A stretch of DNA of 64,000 nucleotides from Branchiostoma floridae (GCF_000003815.2 NC_049980.1:8665431-8729430); one strand, 5' to 3'; positions 37,104-50,500 are shown, numbered from the stretch's first letter. The notes: generated by a model not told the origin, from the sequence alone. Program-made: numbers and translations.

Positions 37104-39442
37104 CTTGTCTCCGTGAACCTTAAACTGTACCACCCAAGACTGGGAGGAGTCCTGCGCAAAAGAGACCGATGAAGAATCATCTGGCACATTTAGCCAAGGT
37201 AGATTTGAAGTTGGCATCATCCTTTTTGTACGAGGTATAGGCTAAAAGCTGCTCCTCACTCTAGGTTAATATGCTCTTCCCACAGTAATACTACACATAG
37301 AACCCTTAAGTAACCTTACAGTCATTCTTATGATGATTTACAGACACAAAAATTCCTTAAGCCCTTTGGATTATGGCCTTTCTGAGTCATTGGTAATTCC
37401 AAGGACAGTGCCATTGTAAATTGGGGGGAAAATTCTATCAGGTTTTTATGTTAATGAAATTATACTGATGACTTTGTCCAAGTGGAATAAAAACTTAACA
37501 GTAGCAATTTCTAAAACAATTTCTAGAGTATACATGAGCATTTTACAGTTAAAAGATGTTCTATTTATTGCTTTAAAATGCAAGTAAAATCTCCCACATG
37601 GACACTTCCACTAACCTATCTGCCTTACCCTAATGTCATTGTATGATAGAACAGAACATCACATGAGTGATGACCTAACACACAACGGGTCCCCTGACAA
37701 TTAGGGCCCACAACAGTTGCCATGGCAACATTACGTTAAACACAACAGCTGGGATTCCCGACACAAAAGATATTCGCATTATACCGGCAGTCATTCATTC
37801 ACACTGTAGCTGTCACTGGTAGTGTAACATTTTAATTTAGGTCAATTTGCACAATCTGACAAAACTTTGTTGCCTGGATTTTCTTAAGACATTGCATCAT
37901 AACAATTGTTTTTAGATATCCGTGTGTTAAACTGCAGCTATATAATGTCATGATATATGCCATGTATGAAATATGATGTTTTAGATCCATATCAGCTCAT
38001 GCCTGGTACAGGGTTGGACTGTCATGTCACGCAATCCCCATATCAGTGATGTCATAGTACAGGATGAATAATTGATAAGAGTGCTTCATGTCAAAGCCCA
38101 TTTTCTTCAACATGTCAAACAAGCTCATTAAATTTTTGCTCATGATTCCATGCAAATGACATTTCCAGATGATTCCTATGATTTCAAAAATTTAATATTA
38201 GTCACATGACACAAGTGGTATGGCTTGGATTTGTGTTCTAATCTAAAGATGAATAAGTGCCAAATATTGTGCTATAATTGAAATTACATCTTTTGATTCT
38301 GTGTTTCTATCGTTGTACTGTACCACCGATCTTGTGCCCTTGGGAAAGGCACTTTACCCGACTTTCCTCACCTAGCTCAGGTGTAAATGAGTACCTAGCG
38401 GCGACTAGTGGCAGTGTCAGGCCTTTGTGGCAGTGGCAGGCCTTAGGGGCATGTTCGGGCATGACGCACCCGCCATGACACATGAGTCAGGGGTAGGAGG
38501 AACCCCTTGCATCCTTGGTCGGAAGTCCTCCTAGGAGACGGAAACTCCAAATAACAAACCTGCATCTGCTGGGGCCGTTTTACATGTGGCATTCAATTCT
38601 GTCCCTGTGAGACTTAGTGTGCCAGTAGACGAGAGGGTGGAGAAGGGCATGCACATCCCTCCTTCCCCTTAAAAAGTCGCGTGCAGGCCAGACAGAGCAA
38701 GTATTAACTGTCTGCCTACCATTGTCTTCCGAGACAGATGGATGCCAACATTGTTGTACTAGGAGCTTATCTGACATGTGATCTCACTGAGTGTTGCGCA
38801 TGTACATTGGTTTGATAATATCAGTCGCAACACATTGTGTTTTCAGTCTCGGATATTCAAGTTTTTCATTGGCGCCATGTTGGATTACCGTTTATGTTGA
38901 AATGTTGCTACTATAATCCAGGTCACCAGGGGATAAAAGACATCAATGAAAAGGCCTGCAGCAATAATTTGCCAGAAAACACCAGGTACAAAACGACTTC
39001 ATGTTTTTACATGGCCGGCATGACCGTGATAAAGGAAACTGAAAATGTCTGTACTTGTAGTAAAGAAAAAGCAACTGACCATGACAACAGACAAACTTTA
39101 ACGAACTCAAAGAAGATTCTCTGTCTCATGGAGGCATGGAAAAATCTTAAACATATAATCTTACTTAGATCTAAAGTTATCAAGTTATCATCATGCATGG
39201 GGAGGGGGGGGGGATTATGCCTGGCCTGGTGATCATGATGATGATTTTCTGTACTGCATTTCTTAGTACAAATGTACTAGGATGTTTGTCTGACATAACA
39301 GGTATTACAGGTCTATGCCCAGAGTTTAGAAACTACAGAGAATTGGCGTGATTTCCGTATTACCTGTCTTTAGCGAGCGGGAAACATTCTGACACCGAAG
39401 TTTCGATCGGAAGATTGCAGGAGAACTTCAAAACACTTCTTC

Positions 39443-39473
39443 ACTTCCGGGTTGGTGCATCACGTGACGTCAT
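39443..39473. promoter_or_regulatory. Candidate promoter: ETS site plus overlapping E-box and CRE
   Basis: ACTTCCGG (ETS-type) at 39443-39450 is followed by CACGTGACGTCA at 39461-39472, where an E-box CACGTG overlaps a full cAMP-response element TGACGTCA. Surrounding DNA is richer in CpG than its neighbours. It is 1.2 kb upstream of the NTF2-like start codon and 2.3 kb from the HECT start, so it could serve either gene or both. Confidence 0.4.
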
Positions 39474-40111
39474 CGGAGCGCCCTACAAAACATATTAAAT
39501 TTGACCGCCGTATTCGTGCAAGTTTCTTACCGTGTTTGGGACGCGTTCGATTGTTGTCTCCTCAAAAATACAATCATTGCGATCAGTGTATGACGATGAT
39601 ACCATTTTTAGTCGGCCGCATCATCGGTCATTGACCTCAGTTAACCCCATGACATTTCAACTCTTGCGGCAAGTTGCGCTCCGCAGGAGATGACCTACAT
39701 GTGACTGTGTGTATTGATTAAAACTTTAAAGGTTGTTTTATAGACCTTCCTGCCGTGAGATAGTTTTCACGCCGTACGTGGAAGATTGCCTGTAGCTGTC
39801 TGGATGTAGTACCGTTGTCGTCGGACGTAATTTTGCTTTCCTGGGCCAAATTCTTGTGGTAAGTTGTGTAATAAATTTAAGGGGAGGGGCGGGTTAGTCA
39901 CAACTGGTGGTATACACCAGCACGTTGTTGTAAGCACTTGCAAGTTACTGTGTGGGAATCGGGATGTCCTAAGTCGAGGCATGCCTGCTTGAGTGTCTAT
40001 ATGCAAAATGAGATGCTGTGGTATGTGGAAATATGAATTTTTAACGGTTTGCAACGTTTGTTTATAGCAAGGCCATTTGAAAACTTTTATTTACTACAAT
40101 TTTATAAAACG

Positions 40112-40282
40112 ACAAGAGGGGCGAGTAGAACAGAAAGAAACAATATAATATACAAATATCCTGACGGACCCGGGAATCAAACCCTGGCCGTCAGATCACA
40201 ACCCTAGCAGCGTAACCAATCGACACAAAAAGCCTGACAGGCGTTTGGCACAGTTAGGGCTACTTGAACCCCCACTGTTACA
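40112..40282 (-). mobile_element. Solo LTR related to the TRIM at 149-605
   Basis: On the minus strand it begins TGTAACAGTGGGGGTTC at 40282 and carries the same tRNA-like core, with a box B-like GGTTTGATTCC, followed by GTTCTACTCGCCCCTCTTG. The far end has diverged, so its terminal CA and target duplication cannot be placed. It shows that the LTR exists as a dispersed unit apart from the complete element. Confidence 0.6.
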
Positions 40283-40487
40283 TTTAACTAAATTGATGGA
40301 AGATGGAAATTGCTATCTTTGGAAATGGCGGTGAACACTGGTTTCGAAGACTCGTACGTTAGATTGTATATAGGAGGGAAACAGTTGCCATCGAGGAGTT
40401 CCATAGTTTGGCTGTAAGGAGGAAAGAAGCTGTTGCTTTAGAAGAACTTTGAGACTGTACTGGTAATTGAACAGTGGTACAACTAAC

Positions 40488-40610
40488 TGAGGCGACTAGG
40501 CATGGAAGGACGCATTTACTTGTATATCATATACTAGGCAGGAGGACTCAGTACTAGTTTATGATATTCAAGTAAAATATGTCCTTCCATGCCTAGTCAC
40601 CTTGGCTGTA
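40488..40610. repeat. Foldback element in the NTF2-like 5' region
   Basis: GGCGACTAGGCATGGAAGGAC with ATTTACTTG (about 40490-40525) and its inverse CAAGTAAAATATGTCC plus TTCCATGCCTAGTCACC (40568-40603) make arms of about 32 bp around a 45-bp loop. It could be a small MITE. It lies just 5' of the first coding exon at 40681. Confidence 0.6.
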
Positions 40611-40680
40611 TAGTGACTTTATATACTCTGAGCCTAACCTCGCATCATCTATGATCATTGTACTTTCAGGTCCATAAGAA

Positions 40681-41959
40681 ATGGGACACTTCAGGCGGGC
40701 AATTAATGGAGTCGCCATCTACTATGTAGGTCTCCAGGGCTACCTGGTCTACCATCTCAAAACAGCGCCCCCTAACAATGTGCAACCAAACTGGAGCGAT
40801 GGCAGTAAAGGCATGTTTCACTCAGGGATGGAGCCCATGACAGACAAACCCAAGGTAAGTTGAGGTGATACATTCAACCTCTTCACCCTGTGATCCCCCT
40901 GTTCCTATAAAGATGGTGTGTCTGGCCTAAAAGGGGAACTAAGCTTGTAATTGAAAAGCAGACTATACTGTGCTAATTATACCTCAGTCAAGGTTCTTTT
41001 AGTTTTACATCAGTCCAGCTGACTTTCCCGAGAATGGATTTCAAGGAATTCTTCAACAAATTAGACAGAATCAAATGGGCATTTAAAAGTTACGGTCAAT
41101 CTTAAGAAGGTATATAATATATCAGATATATCAGAACTGATTGGGACATGGCCCCATGTGATGTCACCAGTTGGGTTGCCATCAGCACAGTGTAAATTTC
41201 AAACTGTGGGAGAGCCCTGAACTATGATGGACTCTGACTATGATGGAGCTTGACTCTGTGTAGAGTGTAGTCGTAGTAGTAGTATGAAGTAGAGTGTAGT
41301 TAGCTGGTCAATTACAAGTTTATCTGCCCTTTAAGATGGTTATGCCAGAATAATTAATGATTTTGCATCAAGTTAAGTGCGGTAGAATATGTTTTAAAAA
41401 GAATGAGCCATGAAGTAAGATGTAAAACATGTATCATACTGTTTTTCTATCACAGTTGGAAAGTGCCACCCCAGAGTCCAGGGAGCCCATGGTACAAGCC
41501 GTCCTCAGCCTGTACCAGTGCAAGCCTTCGCTGGGGGCGATGGAGTTCTACGCTGCTGATGCCACAGTTGAGGACCCTTGCTTCCTCTTCAAGGGGAAGA
41601 CAGAGATTGCAGCTGCCTGGTACAACATGGTGAAGGTCATCCCCACATCAGAAACACTGAGCTACAAAGTCGACCATTCCGAAGACTGGGTTCGCATCTG
41701 GATGAACCAGAAGTACTGCCTACGCGGTATCGGACTTGACATCACGCTACCGTCCGTTGCGTACCTAACGTTGACAAGGACTGATGATGGGAAGGAGCTC
41801 ATCATTAATCACACAGATGAGTGGTACGGGAAACCCCTCCTGGAGAGGAGCAATCACTTTGGGTTTGAGCTGATAGGCACGACGGCTCGGGCTTTCCGCA
41901 GGGCACACGGTTGGGTCGCAACACGTTACAGCTGTGCACCCAATGTTAGAGAACTGTAA
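40681..41959 (+). CDS. NTF2/SnoaL-like domain protein, two exons
   Basis: Exon 1 is 40681-40854 (ends AAG/GTAAGT) and exon 2 is 41456-41959 (CACAG acceptor, TAA stop); 678 nt give 225 residues. The N-terminal 30 residues (MGHFRRAINGVAIYYVGLQG) combine basic residues with a hydrophobic stretch and could be a membrane anchor or targeting segment. The rest resembles the cone-shaped NTF2-like fold: YAADATVEDPCFLFKGKTEI, then W-Y-N-M-V helices, then beta strands with WVRIWMNQKY and HTDEWYGKPL. This fold is used by many enzymes and scaffolds, so no reaction can be assigned. The ATG opens the exon two bases after a likely 5' UTR acceptor (CAG at 40669-40671). AATAAA at 42022-42027 ends the transcript. 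Confidence 0.75.
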
Positions 41960-42021
41960 TATGTGTGGAAATTTGCTGTATTTTGCTACTGTATCTACAG
42001 ATTGTAGAATTATGAATATGG

Positions 42022-42027
42022 AATAAA
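42022..42027 (+). terminator. Polyadenylation signal of the NTF2-like gene
   Basis: AATAAA lies 63 bases after the stop codon at 41957-41959, a normal distance for a short 3' UTR. The next gene (FAM199X) converges from the other side. Confidence 0.7.
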
Positions 42028-42300
42028 TGGAGCTTGAACGATGAAATTTAATGCCATTTCTCAATTTATTGAAATGTGTTGAGTGTGTACCACACCATTT
42101 TCTCTTTCCACTATATAAGAATGTCGAGCGAAGAAATGTGGAAATACATGCGAGTCAGTCTGTGTAACACAAACTCAGCTGCCCAGGGCTGTAACTGGCG
42201 GATGTTGGGTGGGCTGCTATAAGCAAGATTTAATCAGGCTACATACATGTGAGTGTGAGTGAGCAAAACAAATGAACAATCTTGTGGAGTGTCATCTGCA

Positions 42301-44561
42301 TTTATTCAGACCTTGTAAGGGTAGACCTAATACATCTGACCTGAAAACACAATCTGTTTCACATTACAAAACTTCATTGATTTCTGTGAGTCGATTCCTC
42401 ACAACAATGATTGTTTCCATGTTACAAAAATGTAGTCACTGTTCAGAGCATGTTGCAGCATGAGAATCATAGATTATCCCAGACAAAACAAATAAACCCT
42501 TCCCCCCTGTTAAACTGAATGAATTGTCCCAGCTACTGAGGACAACTGTGTCAACTGAGCCACAAACAGGTTCTTCTTTGGTACTGTCTCAAATGTCCCT
42601 CCTGCAATGCTTGCTGTTGAAACATTTTACACTTTTTTTACGAACTCCAATGTACCATCAAATGTGATGCTAACTTAAACCATTGGAGTATCAGGGATTG
42701 GGTACATTCAATGAAAGAGAACACTAAATGTATACACATGTATGGCTAGTGGAAGAGTTCTTGAGAAGTACATAAAGCCAACATTCATACAACTATCTTC
42801 AAAAACAACTCAACTGAGCACAACTTAGCTTTCCTTTAAACAATCTTGACAAGAGGAATTCATGTTACGGATAAGGATAAGCTTTTGATGCAGCAGCTTT
42901 CAATTTGGAGGGGCAACATAAAAAGCTTTCATGACCAAAAGATATGAATACAAAGAGTTGAAGGGAATTTCAACTTGAGTTGTCAGTGTTTAACTTCGGC
43001 ATGAAGCTGTTAATTCAACACCCTTTGCTGTAACTTAAAACTGTGTTTAGTACCAGATACCCATGACAAGTTCACTGACAAACAGACAATGCATGCCTTT
43101 AGACATGAGTTTGCATGCCAATGTTGCCTGAAACAATGCAGAGGACATGTCAAGTCAGAAGGAGGCATGATTGCAACACTTGCACCAACAAGACTTTCGC
43201 ATGTAGTTCTGTCTCCAAACTCTTGTACCTTTTCCAATACAGCAGTCTTGGTCAACAGTGTGATTTGAGTTTTGTGGTTTTTACAAGACAAAACACACGT
43301 GAGCAGTGGTCTGAACTCAACAGAAATCTTGAAGTTACCAATTGTATTTTGAAAAGTTTCTAACTTTACACACACACCTATTACCATGCATTTGTTTTCA
43401 AAATAATCATAGCTGAAACTGTGGGCATCAATAACTTGCAGTTTTAACTTATGATCCACTGCTCGGGAAGTCACATGTTCTATCTGTAAAACAGAAGTTG
43501 TGGGTTCCTCATTCCTTGACAAAGACTGGAGTTGGTCAGTAGAAAATTTCGTTTGTACATGTAGTAGAAAACTCTGATTTTAGGTCGTCATCTTGCCTCC
43601 CTCCAGCCTGACATAGAAAATGCTTGGCAGGTACCACCAGGAACCCAGCATCTAGTTGTCACATTTTGTTTCTACTGTTGGACCTGGTCAGTATCTGGCC
43701 ACAAGCTTGCAGAGATGTTAAATCGCTGAAATTCATCGTCATAGAATTCATGGCCTATGCAAAGTGTGCATCCCTCTGGATAGCACGGGTATGATAGTTC
43801 TTTTTTACTCTTTCATATCAGTTAATATTGAATAAATACTACATATTTGGTTCAGGTAAGTACATCTTTTGTCTTTATCCAAGAGGGATGAACACAATGC
43901 AGATGACCATGTTCTGTGTGGTAGTTAAGTCATAGAGAGATACTGTAGCCATTTATTGCAGAAAGTCATCATCACGTAACAAACTCAGCGTTCGAAGAAA
44001 GGTTTGAGTAGAAAAGAATTCTTAAAAAAATGATGATACAAGTCATAATAAATGTGATGATCTTGGAGTCATAATTTTTGTAGAGCTCTGATGTCGGCCA
44101 TTCTCAGTTATCAAGAAGAAATGATAGCTTTAGCAAACAGAATCCCAAGCAAACATAAGTATCAAAGACCCAACATACATCAGTTTTGTTTGGTACTAAG
44201 CTAGGGTGGGTCCAGATTTATTCCTTTGACTTGGAGCATCTCTTATAGAATATCACAAATTCAAAGATAACCCTTGCTACTGTGTGCAGTGACTTTTGAA
44301 TCATCTCGCAATACACAAATTCTGCAGCCTTGCCAAACTAATACACAGAGCAACTTTCGTATAAGAGCAATCATCTGAAATTCCCAACCTCTACTGGAAG
44401 ACTACAATGCTCTGTTGATACCGAAATGAAATGCTACAGGTTTCTTCTAATTTGGTACCATGTTGAGAACTTTCTGCAACAATGCAGCACAATGGGATTG
44501 CAACTGGACAGACTTGTCAAAAACAAATTTTATGGTAGCAAACTCCCACGGGAGCGTGATG
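42301..44561 (-). other. FAM199X: Probable FAM199X 3' UTR
   Basis: A 2.3-kb stretch follows the FAM199X stop codon with no coding exon. TTTATT at 42301-42306 reads AATAAA on the minus strand and is the last such signal before the convergent NTF2-like gene ends at about 42040. Long open frames such as 43010-43522 on the minus strand have no family resemblance and are probably chance. The UTR assignment is inference from position. Confidence 0.45.
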
Positions 44562-47500
44562 TCATCCAAGTATGTCCACATCTAGACTCTCCTCCTCCTC
44601 TTCTTTTACCCTCTGCAAATTAAGGACCTGGCAGAAAAAGTACAATAGAAATGTAGTATTAGACATTTAATAGAACCTATAGTATTATCCACCCGCGACC
44701 GCGAGTGATAGTATTATCGTATTTGCAAATCCCTACATTGTTCTCATTTGGATATAAACATGAAACTAAAACACTTTTACAATAATGCAGAATTTTTTCT
44801 CGGTGGCCTTTAGTCAGGCTACTGGCTCGCCCTCTAGAACTATGTGCGAGTAAAAACAACCGTACGTCTACTTGGTTTTGGGACCAGGTCATTAACAATC
44901 ATAATTATACTACATGTATACCATTAGGCTTGCCCTTTAGTATTATGTGCGAGTAAAAAAATGCTCATATTTACAATATACAGCTAACATGCTTAACACA
45001 GTTTTAAGCTCCGTTAGGCTTCTGACTGAAAAAAAAGAAGAAATAAAAAGAACACACCACAATGTTTTCCCTACCATGGTACTTCATAAGGCCACACCAA
45101 TTTAATTTCTTGGTTCTCGGATTTCCCGGTCCATGTTTTTCCAATTTTGAAAAAAAAATTGGTCCCAAGGAAAACAATATACTCTTAGGTCCCTGAAATA
45201 AACGTACCGGGACATTTATTTTTTTCAGCCACAAAATCCACCCGGTGCGTTCTTATATTGGACGGTACGTTTATTAAGTTTTTGAAAATTAGAACAGGGA
45301 CCCCTGAAATAGTGAAAATTTGGGATTTTTTGCCCATATTTCCTTGTTTTTTTTTGTTGTCATATAAGCCTCATCTGTTCACCCCAGACTTTTTGCAAAA
45401 TTTTATTTTTCATTTATTTTCCACCGGCCGACCCAATATTTTTCTGCAAAAAAAACGAGAACCAAGAAATTAAATTGGTGTGGCCTAATGAGTAATTACA
45501 TACCTCCTCCTTGCCAAAAAATCCACTTCTTTTCTCCTTCATGGCCTGTCTGTGTTCTTTCTTCTGTCTCTGTCTCAGTGCTTTCAGCTGGTTTCTTCTT
45601 TCACGAGATTGTCTCTACAAGGGGAACAAGTACAGGCTTTGACTGTGAGATTCTTACTTACGCAAGGCAAAGACACAAACTTTTAGCTTTGATACCTCTT
45701 CATGTTTGTAGTTGTAAAGTTAAAGCTTTGTTCCAACAGAACACAAAGAAAGGAACTCACCATAAAGTTTTGGTCAAACTTGTTGACCTTCTTCAGATGT
45801 AGGTTCCCATCTTTGCATGGGAACAAAGCTTAAACTTTACAACTATGGATCCTACCAACACAGATGAGCTTTCATTCAAACTTTACTTTGTGTACGGATA
45901 TACTTTATAAAGTTTGAGATGGTAACATAATGTTCATGCGATGCTTAACTGACCTTTGATTCCTTAGTCTTCTCCGCCTGAGTCATGGCGTGCACATGGC
46001 CATCGCTGGAGCTGCTGCAGCCACTGCTGCTGGACTCACTGCAGCTGCTGGAGGCCGAGCTGCAGTCTTTACTTCTCTTGTCTATACAAGTCTTCACATA
46101 GTTCCGCACCTGCTGCAGTTTCTCATCATCTATCACATCTAGATCTGCATGGGAGGAGAAACGTGGGTTAGTACAGTCTTTACTTCTCTTGTCTATACAC
46201 GTCTTCACATAGTTCCGCACCTGCTGTAGCTTCTCATCATCTATCACATCTAGATCTGTGTGGGAGGAGAAACGTGGGTTAGTACAGTCTTTACTTCTCT
46301 TGTCTATACACGTCTTCACATAGTTCCGCACCTGCTGCAGCTTGTCATTGTCTATCACATCTAGATCTGCATGGGAGGAGAAACGTGGGTAAGTACAGTC
46401 TTTACTTCTCTTGTCTATACACGTCTTCACATAGTTCCGCACCTGCTGAAGCTTGTCATCGTCTATCACATCTAGATCTGCATGGGAGGAGAAACGTGGG
46501 TTAGTACAGTCTTTACTTCTCTTGTCTATATATGTCTTCACATAGTTCCGCACCTGCTGAAGCTTGTCATCGTCTATCACATCTAGATCTGCATGGGAGG
46601 AGAAACGTGGGTTAGTACAGTCTTTACTTCTCTTGTCTATACACGTCTTCACATAGTTCCGCACCTGCTGCAGTTTCTCATCGTCTATCACATCTAGATC
46701 TGCATGGAAGGAGAAACGTGGGTAAGTACACTACAAGACTGTTTCGTCTTGAAAGGATGTTTAAGAAAAATGTCACACTAAGAATTTGAGACTGTCTTCA
46801 ACAGGTAATGCTGGTTATATACAGTGCTGCATATCTGTACACCAGAACTGGACTTTTTCGGTTAAAAAAAGCAGAGAACCTGTTCTGGAACAAAAACTGT
46901 CTTTCGCTCATACTCTCTTTTTATTGTAAACCTTCTAAAACCCCCTTCATAGATTGTAAAATTTGTGCTGGAAACAAGATAAAAACATTGCTATGTTTGT
47001 TTTTATTACTTAGCTCTTGTGTTTACTACTTTATTAACTCTATAATTTTGCATGTAATAACATACAATGTAACATGTACCTGACAAAAGTATTTCTAGCA
47101 CACATGCCATGGCATGGGTTCAAGTCCGGACTTAAGTAAACATGAACCTAAACCTCTGGACCTGAACCTGAACATGAGATTAGGTAAGTAGCACTAGTTG
47201 TATTTGACTGTTTGCAAGCCTTAAAGCCAACATCTCATATCACAGTAGAAGTTGGTAGTTATAACTTGCAGTGTTTTTCTGGCACCACTGGTAAGACCTT
47301 CAGGCAATAACGACACTGCAGGAAGACCTGCTGTGGTGCGTTTGGCAACATCTAACCTAATCTCCAAGCAGATCCTACGGTAGCATACGATAGTATCAAA
47401 AGCTGGCAGAGGAGTGAAGCTGGCTTAGGAGCGTGTTTCGCTACCGGAGCAAATGACTATTTCCTGGCCAGTTTGGTACTCTTATGCCATTGTAGGATCT

Positions 47501-50500
47501 GGTTGGAGATTACATCATACCATCATTTTTATCTTCTGTATAGAATCTTTAAAAAAAACTTGAAAAGGTAACTTAATGCTTCCATTCAACATTACTTTTG
47601 GCTAAGGCCATGTCAAGTCCATTATATGGATGACATCCCAAAACTGATGCGGGCACGTGAAAAAAAATGTTCGTTGAATAAAAAGTTGCCTTCACTACTT
47701 AGATTTAGTCTAAGTGGTCAGAAAGGTTTGATCAAATAACACGCAAGGTATAGTATACCACAATAAATTCTTCATTTGTGTTCTTTTTACATCTTCTTCT
47801 TTAACTTTGAAATTGGCTTAAGCATTCTAAGACATCAGTTTTCCAACATTTTTTCTTAGCAATATAAAGCATACATTTTGCAGATAATTTTATGTAATTT
47901 ACAAATAACTTATTCTGTAAACAGACAAAAATTGATGTACCAAATCAATATGGCCTTATCTTTTGAAACAGCATGATGATGCATTTGTACATAAAATAAG
48001 TTTACAAGGTGATTAACCAAATGTAGGATGGGTCACTTTCCAACCCATTTGAAATAACTGTCAGTTGGCATTTCAATGGTTCAAAAGTGGTGTTTAGAAG
48101 CCTTACCTATGACAAACTCGCTGTCTGTGGGGTGGATTTTGGCATCAGGACTTATGATTCGTATGACCTCCAGCTGTTCCCGTAGGCCCATGCTGTTACT
48201 GATCACGTGACTCAGGGTCTCCACCACGCTGATCTGTTCTTCATCCGACATGTCAGTCCTGCAGAGGGCGCGGGAAAAACTGTTATCTTCTGTGGCATCT
48301 CGCAGGTAAGTGATATACCTTACATACTGTGGGAAATCCCAACTTAATCCCTGACAAATCCACAACTACCACACACAGGATTATTGTAGGACATAACAAT
48401 TGTTGGTATCACATTAAAAGAAAAGTTCTATCATAATAGCATTTACCAAAGTTACTATCCACAGTTGGAAGTTATCGATGTCTATAAGCAGGGCTCGAAA
48501 TACTTTTTTCTGTATACCTGAACTGGTGCAGTTAACATTGAAAATTACCTGCACCAAACAAATCTTACCTGCACCACTCTGAATTCAGGAAATATGGATC
48601 ATACTAAAATGGTTCAGGAACCATTGCTATTTTTTCTTTCACACTTAACAGGTAGTAACAGTCAATGCTGCTAATAACAATCCATATACACCTAAATCAT
48701 AGCATACATAATGTATAAAACCCAGTACATGGACCAGTGCAGGTAGACACCAGAAATACCTGCACAGCTCCAATTTTACCTGCACTAACCTGCATATGCA
48801 GGTGGTATTTCGAGCCCTGATAAGATATAGTCATTGCTTTGTGAGTCAATCTGCATGCCAGTGACTTCAATAGCCTAATGCAGGGCTCGCAATTCAGACC
48901 CACTTATTCTTAAAATTCAGGTGCGCAACAAAATGGGTGCACAGCATACAAGTAGCATAAAGTAGAATGTCAGCAAAAAACTAAGTGCACCAGTGCGCCC
49001 GTGGACAAAAATTAGATGCACAGCACCAAGTTTGGGTGCACAAAACTGCACTCATGTGCAAGATATTTCAAGCCCTGTAATACAGGTATGATTGCAAATA
49101 TGATTTAATCAATAAAAATATAGTACATGTTGTGTATGCCTATGAACCAGCTCTTCTCAAAGGATCTATACTCTATATGATGGAATAGACAATCTAGTCT
49201 AGATTTGTATGGTATGTAACCAAACATCGGACCACCTACCATGGGACGTTGTCCAAGTGTTTTCTCTTCTTCTTGGGAGGGCTGGGTGGGTTTGGTAGGA
49301 TGGGGATGCTCTCTGTTTTGTTGTTGTCATTACTCTGTGTTGCATTCACGTTGTTGTTTGTCACTTGTAGGTCCAGGTCACTGTCTGACAACTCAAAGGT
49401 GCTCAAAGAAACATGGTCTGAGAGGGAGAAAAAGAGACAAATATGCACATGAACAAGATGATCACTGATGATGTCTAGAGATACGATCCAAATCAAAGAT
49501 TCCACGCAAGTATCATTTCTTCTCAGAGAATTTCTACCTGCTTAATCACAGGTTTCTCACCGGTACAGTTAAACATGGGGGTACCTATGATAAAATTTGG
49601 GCCCCAACATGTTTCAACGTACGTGGAGGGCTTTTCTGTTGTTTGGTAAGGTTGGCATAATTTCATTACAATTGGCCATTAAAATTCAGGAAACAGTGTT
49701 CCTGACGGGTATAAACTTGCCAGAATGCCCCAGACTACCCTACAATGTCCACACCTGTGCCAGTTGCTATGTTGCTTCCACATACTAAAATTCCCCCTAC
49801 GCTGTGAAAAAGTCCTGGTAAGAACCTGCCTTGTAGCATGATAGATAATACAAACCTACACGTAACTGTAGTAACTGTGTCATCAATGTACAGAATGACA
49901 TAGAATGCAATCTCAACAGTGTATCAATGTACAAGTCCTTCATACTCAGTCCGTCCCACCTGTTGCGTTTCCATCTTCCAGAAGGTTCAAGATGGACGTG
50001 TTTAAGTAATCTGACTCGGACCCGCTGAAGAAGTTATCCGAGATGCCTCCAACATCGATGATGGTGTCCTCATCCGCGTCGTACTCGGAGCTGGCGACCG
50101 AGGTCGAGCAGGACGCGCTGTTTCCCGTCGACAGGTTTCTTCTGTATTCCTGAGTCACCTGTTTCTCTTGTTTAACTCTGTGGAAGTAAATAAATACAGC
50201 AATGTATGTTGCAAACGCTTCACATGGAACAGCAGGGCTTGAAACACTAGCCTCCATAGCAGGCTCTTGGGGCCTCTTTTTCGTTTTTGCAATGTACAAA
50301 AAGACATGGCCAGCAAAAGTATATTATGAGCAAAAAAAGCAAGAAAAAAAGGCCCAGAAGTCTGCTATGGAGGCTATCGAAACTGTGGTTGCATCTAGCT
50401 AATCTTATAGGCCATAGAATGAAGAACTATGTACCCTACTAGTATACAGACTATTCTTCATACTAAATGTCTGAATAAGCAATAGTACCTTTCTTGTACA

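Larger units (their letters stand above)
37104..40680. other. Intergenic region between HECT and NTF2-like genes
   Basis: It should contain the 5' regions of both divergent genes. No coding exon is recognisable. Promoter-like motifs cluster at 39443-39473, a solo copy of the tRNA-like LTR lies at about 40112-40282 and a hairpin element at about 40488-40610. The stretch 37250-39400 is AT-rich and otherwise featureless to me. Confidence 0.45.

Noticed and set aside
43010-43522. 170-residue minus-strand ORF
   Set aside because: It lies in the likely FAM199X 3' UTR, shows no family resemblance, and is not bounded by splice sites.
45488-45802. 104-residue plus-strand ORF
   Set aside because: It overlaps the FAM199X exon 45504-45614 on the other strand, where the sequence matches the conserved basic C-terminal region.
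46034-46699. CRISPR-like or satellite array
   Set aside because: The 111-bp units are in-frame coding repeats with splice-acceptor linkers in a eukaryotic gene; no short repeats with unique spacers are present.
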